A DNA stretch of 21,010 bases from an uncultured Collinsella sp. (GCA_900547765.1 URIA01000040.1:1-21010); one strand, 5' to 3'; counted from the stretch's first letter, positions 1-7,843 are shown. Program-made: numbers and translations. The notes: a model not told the origin generated them from the letters alone.

Positions 1-26
1 AAATCCAAGGGTTATACCCTAAGAGC

Positions 27-52
27 AAACCACCCCTTTTAGGGGTGGTTTT
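27..52. terminator. Rho-independent terminator of an upstream gene
   Basis: An 11-bp perfect stem (27-37 with 41-51) with a 3-nt loop, A-rich on the left and T-rich on the right, so it could act in both directions. No gene lies between it and the window start, so it probably ends a gene that lies outside the window. Confidence 0.8.
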
Positions 53-60
53 GATATGGA

Positions 61-98
61 GGCCTCCTGGCGAATTTTCATTCGCCAGGAGGCCTTTT
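61..98. terminator. Second strong hairpin terminator, tandem with the first
   Basis: A 14-bp perfect GC-rich stem (61-74 with 81-94), a 6-nt loop, then TTTT at 95-98. It lies 9 bp after the first hairpin. Two terminators in series suggest tight insulation of the upstream gene from the purE region. Confidence 0.75.
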
Positions 99-119
99 GC
101 CGGGGGCGAAACATACCCT

Positions 120-322
120 TGGACAGTTAGTTCAGATACGTATTTTTCAGAGGGTGTGTAAAGGCCGATCTGAGCCCGATTGGGCAGAATTTGACTATCT
201 GAACTGGTGGAGACGCTCATATATGGGTGAGAAAGGTCGTTATGGGGCTCAAAGTGACTTCAAACCACTCTATTAGCGCCAAGAGGCACGGCCAAAAAAT
301 ACGTATCTGAACTAACTGTCCA
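120..322. mobile_element. MITE-like 203-bp element with 28-bp terminal inverted repeats
   Basis: The ends 120-147 and 295-322 are perfect inverted repeats of 28 bp (outer end TGGACAGTTAGTTCAGATAC). The 147-bp interior has no convincing reading frame. I see no clear target-site duplication in the flanks, and no transposase is present. The size and the long perfect termini fit a non-autonomous miniature element. A structured non-coding RNA or a recombination site cannot be excluded from one copy. Confidence 0.55.
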
Positions 323-395
323 CCACCCTCCGCAAACCTTTCATTCCAACCCAAATCAGCCAACGTACGTCATAGCAATCCCCGGTAGGTCGCAG

Positions 396-483
396 GGCGC
401 TTTGCGGGCGGGCCAGGCTTTATCTGAACGACTTTGCGAAGCAACCGGAGTGAAGATAAAGCCTGGCCCGCCCGCAAAGCGCC
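396..483. repeat. Large perfect palindrome, 30-bp arms
   Basis: The arms 396-425 and 454-483 are exact reverse complements (30 bp, very GC rich, starting GGCGCTTTGCGGGCGGGCCA). The 28-nt loop contains its own small hairpin, TTGC-GAA-GCAA. There is no T tract after it, so it is not a typical intrinsic terminator. It sits about 95 bp before the purE start codon and resembles an extragenic palindromic repeat. Confidence 0.7.
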
Positions 484-509
484 ACAAAGACCGCAGGGAC
501 GGGAGCGGC

Positions 510-515
510 TATACT
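510..515 (+). promoter_or_regulatory. Possible -10 box for purE
   Basis: TATACT lies 64 bp before the purE ATG, between the palindrome and the gene. No good -35 hexamer is found 16-18 bp upstream, so this is a weak call. Confidence 0.3.
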
Positions 516-578
516 ACTCTCAGTAGTTAAGGGTCGCGGATCCGCCGCGTCGCCGCTCTCAACAGGAGGTCTTTGTTT

Positions 579-1043
579 ATGGCAGATCAAAAGCCGGTTG
601 TCGGGATCATCATGGGTTCCAAGTCCGATCTGGGCGTTATGGAAGGCTGCACCGCCGAGCTCGAGGCACTGGGTGTGCCCTATGAGCTCGTGATCGCGAG
701 CGCGCACCGCACGCCGGCGAAGGTCCACGAGTGGGCTTCGACTGCCGCCGATCGCGGTATCAAAGTGATTATCGCCGCCGCCGGCAAGGCCGCCCACTTG
801 GGCGGTGTCGTGGCTGCCTTTACGCCGCTGCCGGTTATCGGCGTGCCTATGAAGACGAGTGACCTGGGCGGTATGGATTCGCTGCTGTCGATGGTGCAGA
901 TGCCTTCGGGCGTGCCCGTGGCCTGCGTTGCCATCAACGGCGCCAAGAACGCCGCTATCTATGCCACGCAGATTCTGGGTGCTTGCGACCCCGAGTACCG
1001 CAAGGTTATCGAGAAGATGAAGCAGGAGATGGCTGACGCCTAG
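579..1043 (+). CDS. purE: N5-carboxyaminoimidazole ribonucleotide mutase (PurE)
   Basis: A 154-residue protein that rearranges N5-CAIR to CAIR in de novo purine synthesis, a cytoplasmic octamer in the known family. The class I signature is visible: IMGSKSD near the N terminus, SAHRTP, GKAAHLGGV, VIGVP and the LLSMVQMPSGVPV segment. The AAHL motif is normally followed by PG and here by GG, a mild variation. The start at ATG 579 is chosen because AGGAGG at 564-569 is ideally spaced; an in-frame TTG at 573 would lie too close. No purK follows, so the ATP-dependent partner must be elsewhere or absent. A sortase gene begins 35 bp downstream, so read-through is possible although the functions are unrelated. 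Confidence 0.95.
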   Translation: MADQKPVVGIIMGSKSDLGVMEGCTAELEALGVPYELVIASAHRTPAKVHEWASTAADRGIKVIIAAAGKAAHLGGVVAAFTPLPVIGVPMKTSDLGGMDSLLSMVQMPSGVPVACVAINGAKNAAIYATQILGACDPEYRKVIEKMKQEMADA

Positions 1044-1078
1044 GCGTTCCGCCGTTTCACCGCAGTATAAGGAGAGCC

Positions 1079-2077
1079 ATGTCCGATTATCAGGGAAAAC
1101 GATTCAAGGCTTCTCAGATTCCCGATCCGTCGAAGCCGGGTGCCGCCCATGCGGCGCAGCAGGGTCGGACATCCTCTCCTCAGCAGCCGCGCGCGCCGCG
1201 CCCCGTGACACCGGCGACGCATCGTCGACAGGACGCGCCGGCCGCATATCGTCCTTCGTCTTATAGCTCCGCTAAGAAGCCGCCCCGGTCTTCATCGCAT
1301 GCCGCGCCGTCGGATTACACCGAGCCGCCGCGCAAAAAGCGCCGCTCCATTATTCCCATTCTGCTCATCATCATCGGTATCGGCCTGATTGTCGCCGCCG
1401 CCGCTATCTTTATTAATGCCCAGATTGGCTATAAGCAGGCGAGCGATTCGTATCAGAAAATCGAGAAGCAATATGTAAGCGATAAGGACGCCAGCGGCGT
1501 GCCGATTATCGACTTTGATGCGCTTGCTCAGACGAACCCCGAGATTGTGGGTTGGATTTACGTGCCGGGAACCAACATCAACTATCCCGTGGTGCAGACC
1601 AACAACAACTCCAAATACCTCAACACGCTGTTCGACGGAACGGCTAACGCGTCCGGTGCCATTTTCCTGGATAGCGATGATACCGCGCCGGGAATGGTCG
1701 ACCAGCAGACCACGATCTACGGCCACCATATGAACGATGGGTCGATGTTCAACGTGATTTCGGACACCACTGATCAGGCGACGTTCGATAGCATTGAATA
1801 TGTGTACTACATCACGCGCGATGCGACGTATAAGCTGCGTCCGCTGGCGACCAAGGTGGTCGAGGACACGTATGCCAAGGCGCGCACGACCAATTTTGAG
1901 GGCGACGACGGACTCAAGAACTACCTGTCCGAGATGCTTGACGGTGCCTCTGCCGTGGCGAGCGATGCCACCGATCGTGCCGCTTCGGCAACCAAGGTCG
2001 TAACGCTTGTGACCTGTCGTTCGTTATCGCTGAGCAACACGCGCGCCGTTATGGTGCTCACGCCCGTTGATGAATAA
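1079..2077 (+). CDS. Class B-type sortase, membrane anchored
   Basis: A 332-residue cysteine transpeptidase predicted to attach sorting-signal proteins to the cell wall. An unusually long cytoplasmic N-terminal tail (about 88 residues, rich in Pro, Ser, Arg and Lys) leads into one membrane segment at about residues 90-113, then the extracellular sortase domain. The catalytic set is complete: His216 in YGHHM, Cys313 in TLVTC and Arg322 in SNTRAV. The motif YGHHMNDGSMF and the GAIFLD strand are of class B style. AAGGAG at 1069-1074 supports the ATG. No substrate gene is adjacent. The nearest visible sorting-signal protein lies at 17504-19498 and ends in LATTGD, which is not the NPQTN-like signal of classical SrtB enzymes. 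Confidence 0.9.
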   Translation: MSDYQGKRFKASQIPDPSKPGAAHAAQQGRTSSPQQPRAPRPVTPATHRRQDAPAAYRPSSYSSAKKPPRSSSHAAPSDYTEPPRKKRRSIIPILLIIIGIGLIVAAAAIFINAQIGYKQASDSYQKIEKQYVSDKDASGVPIIDFDALAQTNPEIVGWIYVPGTNINYPVVQTNNNSKYLNTLFDGTANASGAIFLDSDDTAPGMVDQQTTIYGHHMNDGSMFNVISDTTDQATFDSIEYVYYITRDATYKLRPLATKVVEDTYAKARTTNFEGDDGLKNYLSEMLDGASAVASDATDRAASATKVVTLVTCRSLSLSNTRAVMVLTPVDE

Positions 2078-2119
2078 ATTGCCCGAGAGTAGCTAATTTG
2101 GGACGGTAAGGGAGAAACG

Positions 2120-2536
2120 ATGCTCGAGAGTGGCAAATTGATGCCTTCGATTGATGCTTGGCTGCGCGAGGCCAAGGCCGATGCTTCGGCGGCAGGCTGC
2201 GGGATGTATCTGACGCATAACGGTGTGGTGCGTGCGACGCCCAAGGCCGAGGTGCGCGGAGTCGAGACCGATGGCGTGGCACCAGGCCACAGGGTGGGCG
2301 GCATGGTCTTTGACTACGACGCCGAAAAGGTACGGTCTGCTATCGAGGTCACGCGCGCGATGCCGGGTATCGGCTATGTGCGCGTGTGGTTGGCAAACGG
2401 CGAGCTTGCCGTGGGTGACGACATCATGCTCGTGCTCATCGGTGGGGACATTCGCCCGCACGTGGTCGATGCGCTGCAGGCGCTCGTTGGCACCATCAAG
2501 AACGAATGCGTGAGTGAGGTCGAGCGCGAGGCGTAG
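2120..2536 (+). CDS. moaE: MoaE-like protein (molybdopterin synthase large-subunit family)
   Basis: A 138-residue cytoplasmic protein. In the family, MoaE with thiocarboxylated MoaD converts precursor Z (cPMP) to molybdopterin. The segment GMYLTHNGVVRATPKAEVR matches the early strand-turn-VR region of MoaE, and RVWLANGELAVGDDIMLVLIGG matches the core around the G-L-xx-GD motif. The C-terminal part keeps one lysine (IKNEC), but the usual WK[K/R]E, which carries the second catalytic lysine, is replaced by VSEVE. No moaD, moaA or moaC gene is nearby, so enzymatic activity is uncertain. The ATG is preceded by AGGGAG at a suitable distance. It lies 42 bp after the sortase and may be cotranscribed with it. 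Confidence 0.65.
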   Translation: MLESGKLMPSIDAWLREAKADASAAGCGMYLTHNGVVRATPKAEVRGVETDGVAPGHRVGGMVFDYDAEKVRSAIEVTRAMPGIGYVRVWLANGELAVGDDIMLVLIGGDIRPHVVDALQALVGTIKNECVSEVEREA

Positions 2537-2566
2537 AGGCTTGCGTCGATAGAAGGCTCGTTTATA

Positions 2567-2605
2567 AAAATGCCCGCCGGTACGTGTGATACCGGCGGGC
2601 ATTTT
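2567..2605. terminator. Bidirectional terminator between convergent genes
   Basis: A 16-bp perfect stem (2567-2582 with 2590-2605), a 7-nt loop, AAAA on the left and TTTT on the right. It lies between the MoaE-like gene and the end of the minus-strand CmpB-type gene and can serve both. Confidence 0.9.
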
Positions 2606-2626
2606 GCGTTTTGGGCGCGGTGGGCG

Positions 2627-3856
2627 CTACACGCGCGTCGCATCCTTGGGGCTCATGGTCATGCTCTGGAAGCGGTTTTCCATGTATTCGTTATCGAAGT
2701 GCTCTCCGTAGAACTGTGCGACGGGAATGTCCGGCTCCGTGCCGTTAACGCGCTGGTACCAGTAGTCGAGCGACTGCAGCGTCATGACGCCGTCGACCAG
2801 CATGATGACGGTAAAGATGACGGTGGCCGAGTAGCGGCTCTTCCAGGGGATCTTGTTGATAAGCTTAAGCAGCCTCGGCAGCAGCAGCTTGATCCAGATG
2901 AGGCCGCCCAGGCCCCACAGGCAGGCGAAGCCCGTGCAGGTGCGTCCGCCCGTGAGGACCACGAGCGGATCGGGCAAACCGAACAGCGTTATGTGCGAGT
3001 AGCTCCACGAGACCACGCCAAACGCGGTCTGCATAAACCAGCCCACGAACACCTCAAAGCTGGCGCCGAGCAGGGCGCTCACCAGGAAAATGATGATGGG
3101 GTTCTTTTTGTAGAAGCGGTTAAGCACCATGGTCATGAGCACGGCGCCAAATCCGTAGATGGGGCTGAAGGGGCCAAACAGCATGCCGGCGCGGTCCTGA
3201 TAGGCGCCCGGGTCGTCGACCGTCATGTGCCAGATGTCCTCGGCGATCAGGCCGAGTATGCAGCAGACAAAGAACACCCAGAACAGGTTGAAGTAGTTGA
3301 GCTTGATGTAGCCTTCGCCGGTTTCATCGCGCCCGAGCATGCCCTCGGCGGCGGCGTCGCGGTCGAGCATCTCCTGCAGGCGGCGCTGCAGTTCGCGCTC
3401 CTGACGAAGCGTGGGGTCGACGGTTGCCGAAAGTGCAACGAGGATGCCGAGCTGGATCGCGGGACGCAGCAGGAAGGGCCCGATGCCCTGGAGCATCACG
3501 TCGACCAAAAGCTCGACGACCGTGAATGCAATAAGGATGTAGGACAGGCGGGCGGCGTTGCGGCGCTGGTTTTTGATAAGGTCCAGGCCAAAGATGATTA
3601 GGATGACGGCACTTGCCGCAGAGAGCATGATGCCGGCGACGATAAGGCCGACTGCGACGAGCGTGTTGTCGCCGAGCTTTTCGGTGGCGTTGCCGTTAAC
3701 AAGTGCCGTGATGACCTGCCACATAAAGGCAGCGACCGACGGGAGCGTGCCCACGCCGGAAAGGATGCACAGGACAGCGTACACCTTAATGATGAGGGGG
3801 ATCTTCTTGACCTCCGTGGCGCTGGGGACGCTGGGGTCGAGTTCGTTTCGATCCAT
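2627..3856 (-). CDS. Putative ABC-transporter permease of the CmpB type (multi-pass membrane protein)
   Basis: A 409-residue integral membrane protein. The N-terminal half has about four to five hydrophobic segments (roughly residues 19-155) followed by a charged linker (about 157-195, rich in Arg, Glu and Asp). The C-terminal half carries the hallmark of the family Pfam calls putative ABC-transporter type IV (CmpB): GLIAEDIWH, then GMLFGPFSPIYGFGAV, then EVFVGWFMQTAFGVVSWSYS. The biochemical function of this family is not established, and no ATPase is next to it. The ATG has AAAGG upstream. It is a monocistronic minus-strand gene with its own good promoter and converges with the MoaE-like gene. 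Confidence 0.75.
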   Translation of the reverse strand: MDRNELDPSVPSATEVKKIPLIIKVYAVLCILSGVGTLPSVAAFMWQVITALVNGNATEKLGDNTLVAVGLIVAGIMLSAASAVILIIFGLDLIKNQRRNAARLSYILIAFTVVELLVDVMLQGIGPFLLRPAIQLGILVALSATVDPTLRQERELQRRLQEMLDRDAAAEGMLGRDETGEGYIKLNYFNLFWVFFVCCILGLIAEDIWHMTVDDPGAYQDRAGMLFGPFSPIYGFGAVLMTMVLNRFYKKNPIIIFLVSALLGASFEVFVGWFMQTAFGVVSWSYSHITLFGLPDPLVVLTGGRTCTGFACLWGLGGLIWIKLLLPRLLKLINKIPWKSRYSATVIFTVIMLVDGVMTLQSLDYWYQRVNGTEPDIPVAQFYGEHFDNEYMENRFQSMTMSPKDATRV

Positions 3857-3882
3857 ACAGAACCTTTCTCGCTTTGTTGTAG

Positions 3883-3911
3883 GTTATAAGGATACGCCGC
3901 CGACCTGCCAA
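3883..3911 (-). promoter_or_regulatory. Sigma-70-type promoter of the CmpB-type gene
   Basis: Read on the minus strand: -35 TTGGCA (3906-3911), 17-bp spacer, -10 TATAAC (3883-3888), placed 26 bp before the start codon. Both hexamers are one base from consensus. Confidence 0.65.
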
Positions 3912-4071
3912 AAGACAGGACGAACGTCCCAATTGCAACTTTGTAATCCCCAACGGCGGACGCGGCGGCCATCTGGGGGCGCGGGCACTTACGCTGGACA
4001 GACCGATAAAATGTTTGGCAACAAAACTGATTATTAGCTCGGTGGGCTTTTAAAAAGCGCTGCTCATGCGC

Positions 4072-4100
4072 TGGGGAGCACGTCGCGCCGTGCGTATAAT
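4072..4100 (+). promoter_or_regulatory. Promoter of purF
   Basis: A perfect -10 box TATAAT at 4095-4100. The -35 position 17 bp upstream reads TGGGGA, a poor match. The leader to the purF ATG would be about 35 nt, too short for a purine riboswitch, and none is seen. Confidence 0.6.
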
Positions 4101-4142
4101 AAGGCGGGTAACGCCAAAAATACGAGGCTCTGAGGGGATACC

Positions 4143-5813
4143 ATGTCTCAAGAAACCATCCGCGCGGCCGAGCGTGCCGCGGGACAGGTGAACACCATGT
4201 CGACGTATGATCCGGACTCCGACCAGCTGCATGAGGAATGTGGCATTTTCGGCGTATGGGCGCCCGATCGCGACGTGGCTCGACTGACGTACTTTGGCCT
4301 GCGTGCACTGCAGCACCGTGGCCAGGAATCGGCGGGAATCGCCGTGGGTGACGGCGGCACGGTTATGGTTCGCAAAGACCTGGGGCTGCTCGATCGCGTG
4401 TTCTCCAACGCCGACCTGTCGACGCTCTCCGGCCAGCTGGCCGTGGGCCACGTGCGCTATGGCACCGCCGGTGCCAAGAGCTGGGAAGCCTCTCAGCCGC
4501 ACCTCTCTACCATCAACAGCGTCATTATCGCGCTCGCGCACAACGGCACTCTGGTCAACACCGATGAGCTGCGCCGCCAGCTGATCGAGCTGGGCGTGCC
4601 GTTCCTCTCCAATTCGGATTCCGAGGTCGCGACCAAGCTTATCGGCTACTTTACCCAGCGTACGGGCCATCTGCGCGAGGGCATTCGCAAGACCATGGAG
4701 CTCGTGCGCGGCGGCTACGCCATGACGCTCATCAACGAGCAGGCGCTCTACGCATTCCGCGATCCGCACGGCATTCGCCCGCTCGTGCTGGGCAAGCTGG
4801 TGGACGAGGGCCTGGACCAGGCCGATGCCGTAGCCGTTTCGCAGCTGCCGTCACAGGACGGCGCCGCGACGGTCGACTCCGCCGTCCGTGTCACGCGCGC
4901 CGGCGGCTGGGTCGTTGCTTCCGAGACCTGCGCACTCGACATCGTGGGTGCCGAGTATGTCCGTGACGTCCGTCCCGGCGAGATCTTGCGCATCAGCGCC
5001 GAGGGTCTGGTATCCGAGCAGGGCGTGCCTGCAGCCGAAGAGCCCGCCAACTGCATCTTCGAGCAGGTCTACTTTGCCCGCCCCGACTCCATCATGAACG
5101 GCAAGAGCGTCTATGCCTGCCGTTACGACATGGGTCGTCAGCTGGCACATGAGGAGCCTGTCGAGGCCGACCTGGTCATCGGCGTGCCCGACTCCGGCCT
5201 GCCGCCCGCGGAGGGGTATTCGCACGAGAGCGGTATTCCCTTTGGCGAGGGCCTTATCAAGAACCGCTACGTGGGCCGTACGTTTATCGAGCCTACGCAG
5301 GAGTTGCGTGCCATGGGCGTGCGTATGAAACTCAACCCGCTGCGCGACAACATCGAGGGCAAGCGTCTGGTCGTCATCGACGACTCCATCGTCCGCGGCA
5401 CCACCATGGTGCAGCTCGTCAAGATGCTGCGCAACGCCGGCGCCAAGGAGATTCACATCCGCATCAACTCGCCCGAGGTCATCTGGCCGTGCTTCTACGG
5501 TATCGATACCGACGTGCAGTCGCAGCTCATCAGCGCCAACAAGACGGTCGACGAGATTTGCGAGTACATCGGCGCCGATTCGCTGGCCTTCCTTTCGGTC
5601 GAGGGCCTGCTTAAGGTCATGTCCAAGGGCGGCTACTGCGATGCGTGCTTTACCGGCCGCTACCCCGTGGCGATTCCCGAGAGCTTTGGCCGCGACAAGT
5701 TTATGGAGGGCTTTAAGCCCCGCAACCTGGACAAGCCGCTGTACTTTGACGACGACGCCGTGGTCGAGAAATACGACGACCGCAGCTGGGAAGAGGAGCA
5801 CGGCGAGGCCTAA
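4143..5813 (+). CDS. purF: Amidophosphoribosyltransferase (PurF)
   Basis: A 556-residue first enzyme of de novo purine synthesis: PRPP plus glutamine gives phosphoribosylamine. The glutamine amidotransferase domain starts at Cys33 (EECGIFGVW), so about 32 residues form a propeptide that must be removed to expose the catalytic cysteine. The phosphoribosyltransferase domain carries the PRPP loop VVIDDSIVRGTT near residues 409-420. Four cysteines match the [4Fe-4S] ligands of the Bacillus-type enzyme: CIFEQVYFARPD, PCFYGID and CDACFTG (two), implying oxygen sensitivity, as fits an anaerobe. GAGGGG precedes the ATG at 4143; an in-frame ATG at 4197 would give a shorter propeptide. It heads the purF-purM-purN cluster. 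Confidence 0.96.
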   Translation: MSQETIRAAERAAGQVNTMSTYDPDSDQLHEECGIFGVWAPDRDVARLTYFGLRALQHRGQESAGIAVGDGGTVMVRKDLGLLDRVFSNADLSTLSGQLAVGHVRYGTAGAKSWEASQPHLSTINSVIIALAHNGTLVNTDELRRQLIELGVPFLSNSDSEVATKLIGYFTQRTGHLREGIRKTMELVRGGYAMTLINEQALYAFRDPHGIRPLVLGKLVDEGLDQADAVAVSQLPSQDGAATVDSAVRVTRAGGWVVASETCALDIVGAEYVRDVRPGEILRISAEGLVSEQGVPAAEEPANCIFEQVYFARPDSIMNGKSVYACRYDMGRQLAHEEPVEADLVIGVPDSGLPPAEGYSHESGIPFGEGLIKNRYVGRTFIEPTQELRAMGVRMKLNPLRDNIEGKRLVVIDDSIVRGTTMVQLVKMLRNAGAKEIHIRINSPEVIWPCFYGIDTDVQSQLISANKTVDEICEYIGADSLAFLSVEGLLKVMSKGGYCDACFTGRYPVAIPESFGRDKFMEGFKPRNLDKPLYFDDDAVVEKYDDRSWEEEHGEA

Positions 5814-5852
5814 AACCTGCCATGTGGGGACAGGTATATTTTGGTAGGTTTT
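5812..5852 (+). repeat. Hairpin with GGGGACAGGT core after purF (family A)
   Basis: The arms 5812-5822 and 5842-5852 pair over 11 bp with one G-U and overlap the purF stop codon. TTTT is part of the right arm. The loop contains GGGGACAGGTATA, the core shared with other intergenic hairpins in the window. It could weakly attenuate transcription between purF and purM. Confidence 0.5.
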
Positions 5853-5927
5853 ACCTGCTGTTTTGTTGATATGACGGCGCGTGCTGTTATGGCGCGCGCC
5901 GAAATGAACGCAACTATGAGCACCGTT

Positions 5928-5946
5928 TGGCGCCCGCGCGGCGCCA
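5928..5946 (+). promoter_or_regulatory. Short GC-rich hairpin before the purM ribosome binding site
   Basis: TGGCGCC and GGCGCCA (7 bp, 5-nt loop CGCGC) end about 10 bp before the GAGGAAGG ribosome binding site of purM. It could affect translation or be chance in GC-rich DNA. Confidence 0.3.
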
Positions 5947-5970
5947 CGGTAGTGGGAGAGGAAGGCTCAG

Positions 5971-7074
5971 ATGAGCGACAGCAAGCATGTGACGTATGAG
6001 GATGCCGGCGTCGATACCGCTGAGGGCGGCCGCGCCGTCGACGCGATTAAGCAGATGGTCAAGGACACCAATCGCCCCGAGGTTATCGGCGGCATCGGCG
6101 GCTTCGGTGGCCTGTTCTCGGCTGCCGCGCTTAAGGATATGGAAGACCCGATCCTGATCAGCGGTACCGACGGCGTGGGCACCAAGCTCGTGCTCGCCCA
6201 GATCATGGACCGTCACGAGACGGTGGGCCAGGACCTGGTCGCTATGTGCGTCAACGACATTCTGGCTTCGGGCGCCGAGCCGCTGTTCTTCCTGGACTAC
6301 GTTGCCATCGGTCACATCGAGGCCGAGCACATGGCAAAGATCATCAAGGGTGTGGCCGACGGCTGCAAGCTCGCGGGCTGCGCGCTCGTGGGCGGCGAGA
6401 TGGCCGAGCACCCCGGCGTCATGGCTCCGGCCGACTACGATCTCGCCGGCTTTACCGTGGGCGTCGTCGACCGTCCCAAGATGCTCGACCCCGCAAACGT
6501 CCGCCCGGGCGATGTGATCCTGGGCCTGCCTTCCACCGGCGTGCACTCCAACGGCTACTCGCTCGTGCGCAAGGTCATTGGCGTCGACGGCATTAAGCCG
6601 GGCACGCCCGAGGCCGCCGCTAAGGCGGAGGAACTGAGCCGTCCGCTCGAGGAGCTCGGCGGTGCATCGCTGGCAGACGCTCTGCTGGCCCCCACGCGTA
6701 TCTACGTCAAGTCGATTCTGGAGCTGCTGCGCGGCGGCGCCAACGTGCACGCCATCGCCCACATCACTGGCGGCGGTATTACCGAGAACCTCAACCGCGC
6801 GCTCGCCGACGACGTCGACGCCGTGGTCACCCGCAACGGTGCCGAGATGGGTTGGGACGTTCCGCCCGTCATCACCTACGTGTCGCGCCAGGCCGAGCTC
6901 GCGCCCAACGAGGCATGCAAGACCTTCAACATGGGCGTTGGCCTGTGCCTGATCGTCGCCCCCGAGGACGAGGCCGCGGTTACCGAGGCCCTGGTCGCGC
7001 TGGGCGAGAAGCCGTTCCGCGTGGGCGAGTGCGTCGAGGGCTCCGGTAAGGTCGTGTACTCCGATGAGCGCTAA
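5971..7074 (+). CDS. purM: Phosphoribosylformylglycinamidine cyclo-ligase (AIR synthetase, PurM)
   Basis: A 367-residue cytoplasmic ATP-dependent enzyme that closes FGAM to aminoimidazole ribonucleotide. The family landmarks are in order: TYEDAGVDTAEGGRAVD at the N terminus, ISGTDGVGTKL, CVNDILASGAEPLFFLDY, LVGGEMAEHPG and the glycine-rich HITGGGITENLNR. The length is close to the family norm of about 345, with a few extra residues at both ends. GAGGAAGG at 5957-5964 supports the ATG. The last 11 bp overlap purN, so the two are almost certainly cotranscribed and translationally coupled. The 157-bp gap from purF carries a family A hairpin. Confidence 0.96.
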   Translation: MSDSKHVTYEDAGVDTAEGGRAVDAIKQMVKDTNRPEVIGGIGGFGGLFSAAALKDMEDPILISGTDGVGTKLVLAQIMDRHETVGQDLVAMCVNDILASGAEPLFFLDYVAIGHIEAEHMAKIIKGVADGCKLAGCALVGGEMAEHPGVMAPADYDLAGFTVGVVDRPKMLDPANVRPGDVILGLPSTGVHSNGYSLVRKVIGVDGIKPGTPEAAAKAEELSRPLEELGGASLADALLAPTRIYVKSILELLRGGANVHAIAHITGGGITENLNRALADDVDAVVTRNGAEMGWDVPPVITYVSRQAELAPNEACKTFNMGVGLCLIVAPEDEAAVTEALVALGEKPFRVGECVEGSGKVVYSDER

Positions 7075-7765
7075 CGAGCAGATGGCTGCTGCCGAGGGCC
7101 TGGGCTTTGTGCCCTACGCCCGTCCGACCGGCACCGATACGGCCGAGCCGCTCAAGATCGGTGTGCTCATCAGCGGTTCGGGTACCAACCTGCAGGCGCT
7201 GATCGATCTGATCGCCGCCGGTAAGCTCAACGCCTCGATTGAGCTTGTGGTGTCGAGCCGTCCTTCGGCTAAGGGTTTGCAGCGCGCTGAGCGCGCGGGC
7301 ATCCAGACGCTCACACTGTCCAAGGATGTCTATGCCGACCCTATTGCCGCCGACGAGATCATCGCGCACGAGCTTCTCGAGCGCGGCTGCGAGTATGTGG
7401 TCATGGCCGGCTACATGCGCATGGTGCACACGCCGCTGCTGGCGGCGTTTCCCAACCGCGTGGTCAACTTGCATCCGGCGCTGCTGCCGAGCTTTACCGG
7501 TGCGCATGCGATTGACGACGCCTTTGCGCGCGGCGTCAAGGTAACTGGCGTGACCGTGCATTTTGCCAACGAGATCTACGACAACGGTCCCATCATCGCC
7601 CAGCGCGCGCTGGCTGTCGAGGAAGGTTGGGATGTCGACACGCTCGAGGAGCACATCCACGCGATTGAGCACGTGCTGTATCCCGAGGTTGTTCAGATGC
7701 TCGCCGACGGCCGTGTCCACGTGCTGGAGAGCGGCAAGGTCGCAATTGATGCACCCCGCGGCTAG
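7064..7765 (+). CDS. purN: Phosphoribosylglycinamide formyltransferase (PurN)
   Basis: A 233-residue enzyme that transfers a formyl group from 10-formyl-THF to GAR. KIGVLISGSGTNLQAL begins the conserved fold after an N-terminal extension of about 28 residues. The active-site stretch VVNLHPALLPSF holds the Asn and His, and the later VHFANEIYDNGPIIAQ holds the catalytic Asp. The start at ATG 7064 lies inside the purM stop region; AAGG with an 11-nt spacing is modest, as expected for coupled translation. An ATG at 7082 is an alternative that still lies before the conserved fold. An intrinsic terminator follows. Confidence 0.95.
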   Translation: MSANEQMAAAEGLGFVPYARPTGTDTAEPLKIGVLISGSGTNLQALIDLIAAGKLNASIELVVSSRPSAKGLQRAERAGIQTLTLSKDVYADPIAADEIIAHELLERGCEYVVMAGYMRMVHTPLLAAFPNRVVNLHPALLPSFTGAHAIDDAFARGVKVTGVTVHFANEIYDNGPIIAQRALAVEEGWDVDTLEEHIHAIEHVLYPEVVQMLADGRVHVLESGKVAIDAPRG

Positions 7766-7796
7766 CGGTGCACAGTACAATTTAGCCGAGTAGTCA

Positions 7797-7840
7797 GGGT
7801 GGTCATTGGCGCCAAGGCGCGCGTGGCCACCTTTTGTTTT
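7797..7840 (+). terminator. Terminator of the purF-M-N cluster
   Basis: GGGTGGTCA pairs with TGGCCACCT (two G-U pairs), with a GC-rich loop, followed by TTTTGTTTT at 7832-7840. The tail TTTTGTTTTAGG recurs after the terminators at 14406 and 15832. Confidence 0.75.
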
Positions 7841-7843
7841 AGG

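Noticed and set aside
420..797. Minus-strand frame running through the purE palindrome
   Set aside because: Its first part is palindrome arm and the rest is antisense to purE; no start site support.
2570..3601. A 343-codon plus-strand frame
   Set aside because: It starts inside the terminator stem and is antisense to the CmpB-type membrane gene; the His/Glu/Val-rich sequence shows no known motif.
3930..4142. Purine riboswitch before purF
   Set aside because: The clear TATAAT leaves a leader of about 35 nt and no three-way junction motif is seen; the purE upstream region has none either.
4851..5801. Long minus-strand frame over purF, and similar ones over purM, purN and the surface proteins
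   Set aside because: Antisense shadows created by third-position GC bias; the sense frames have clear family motifs.
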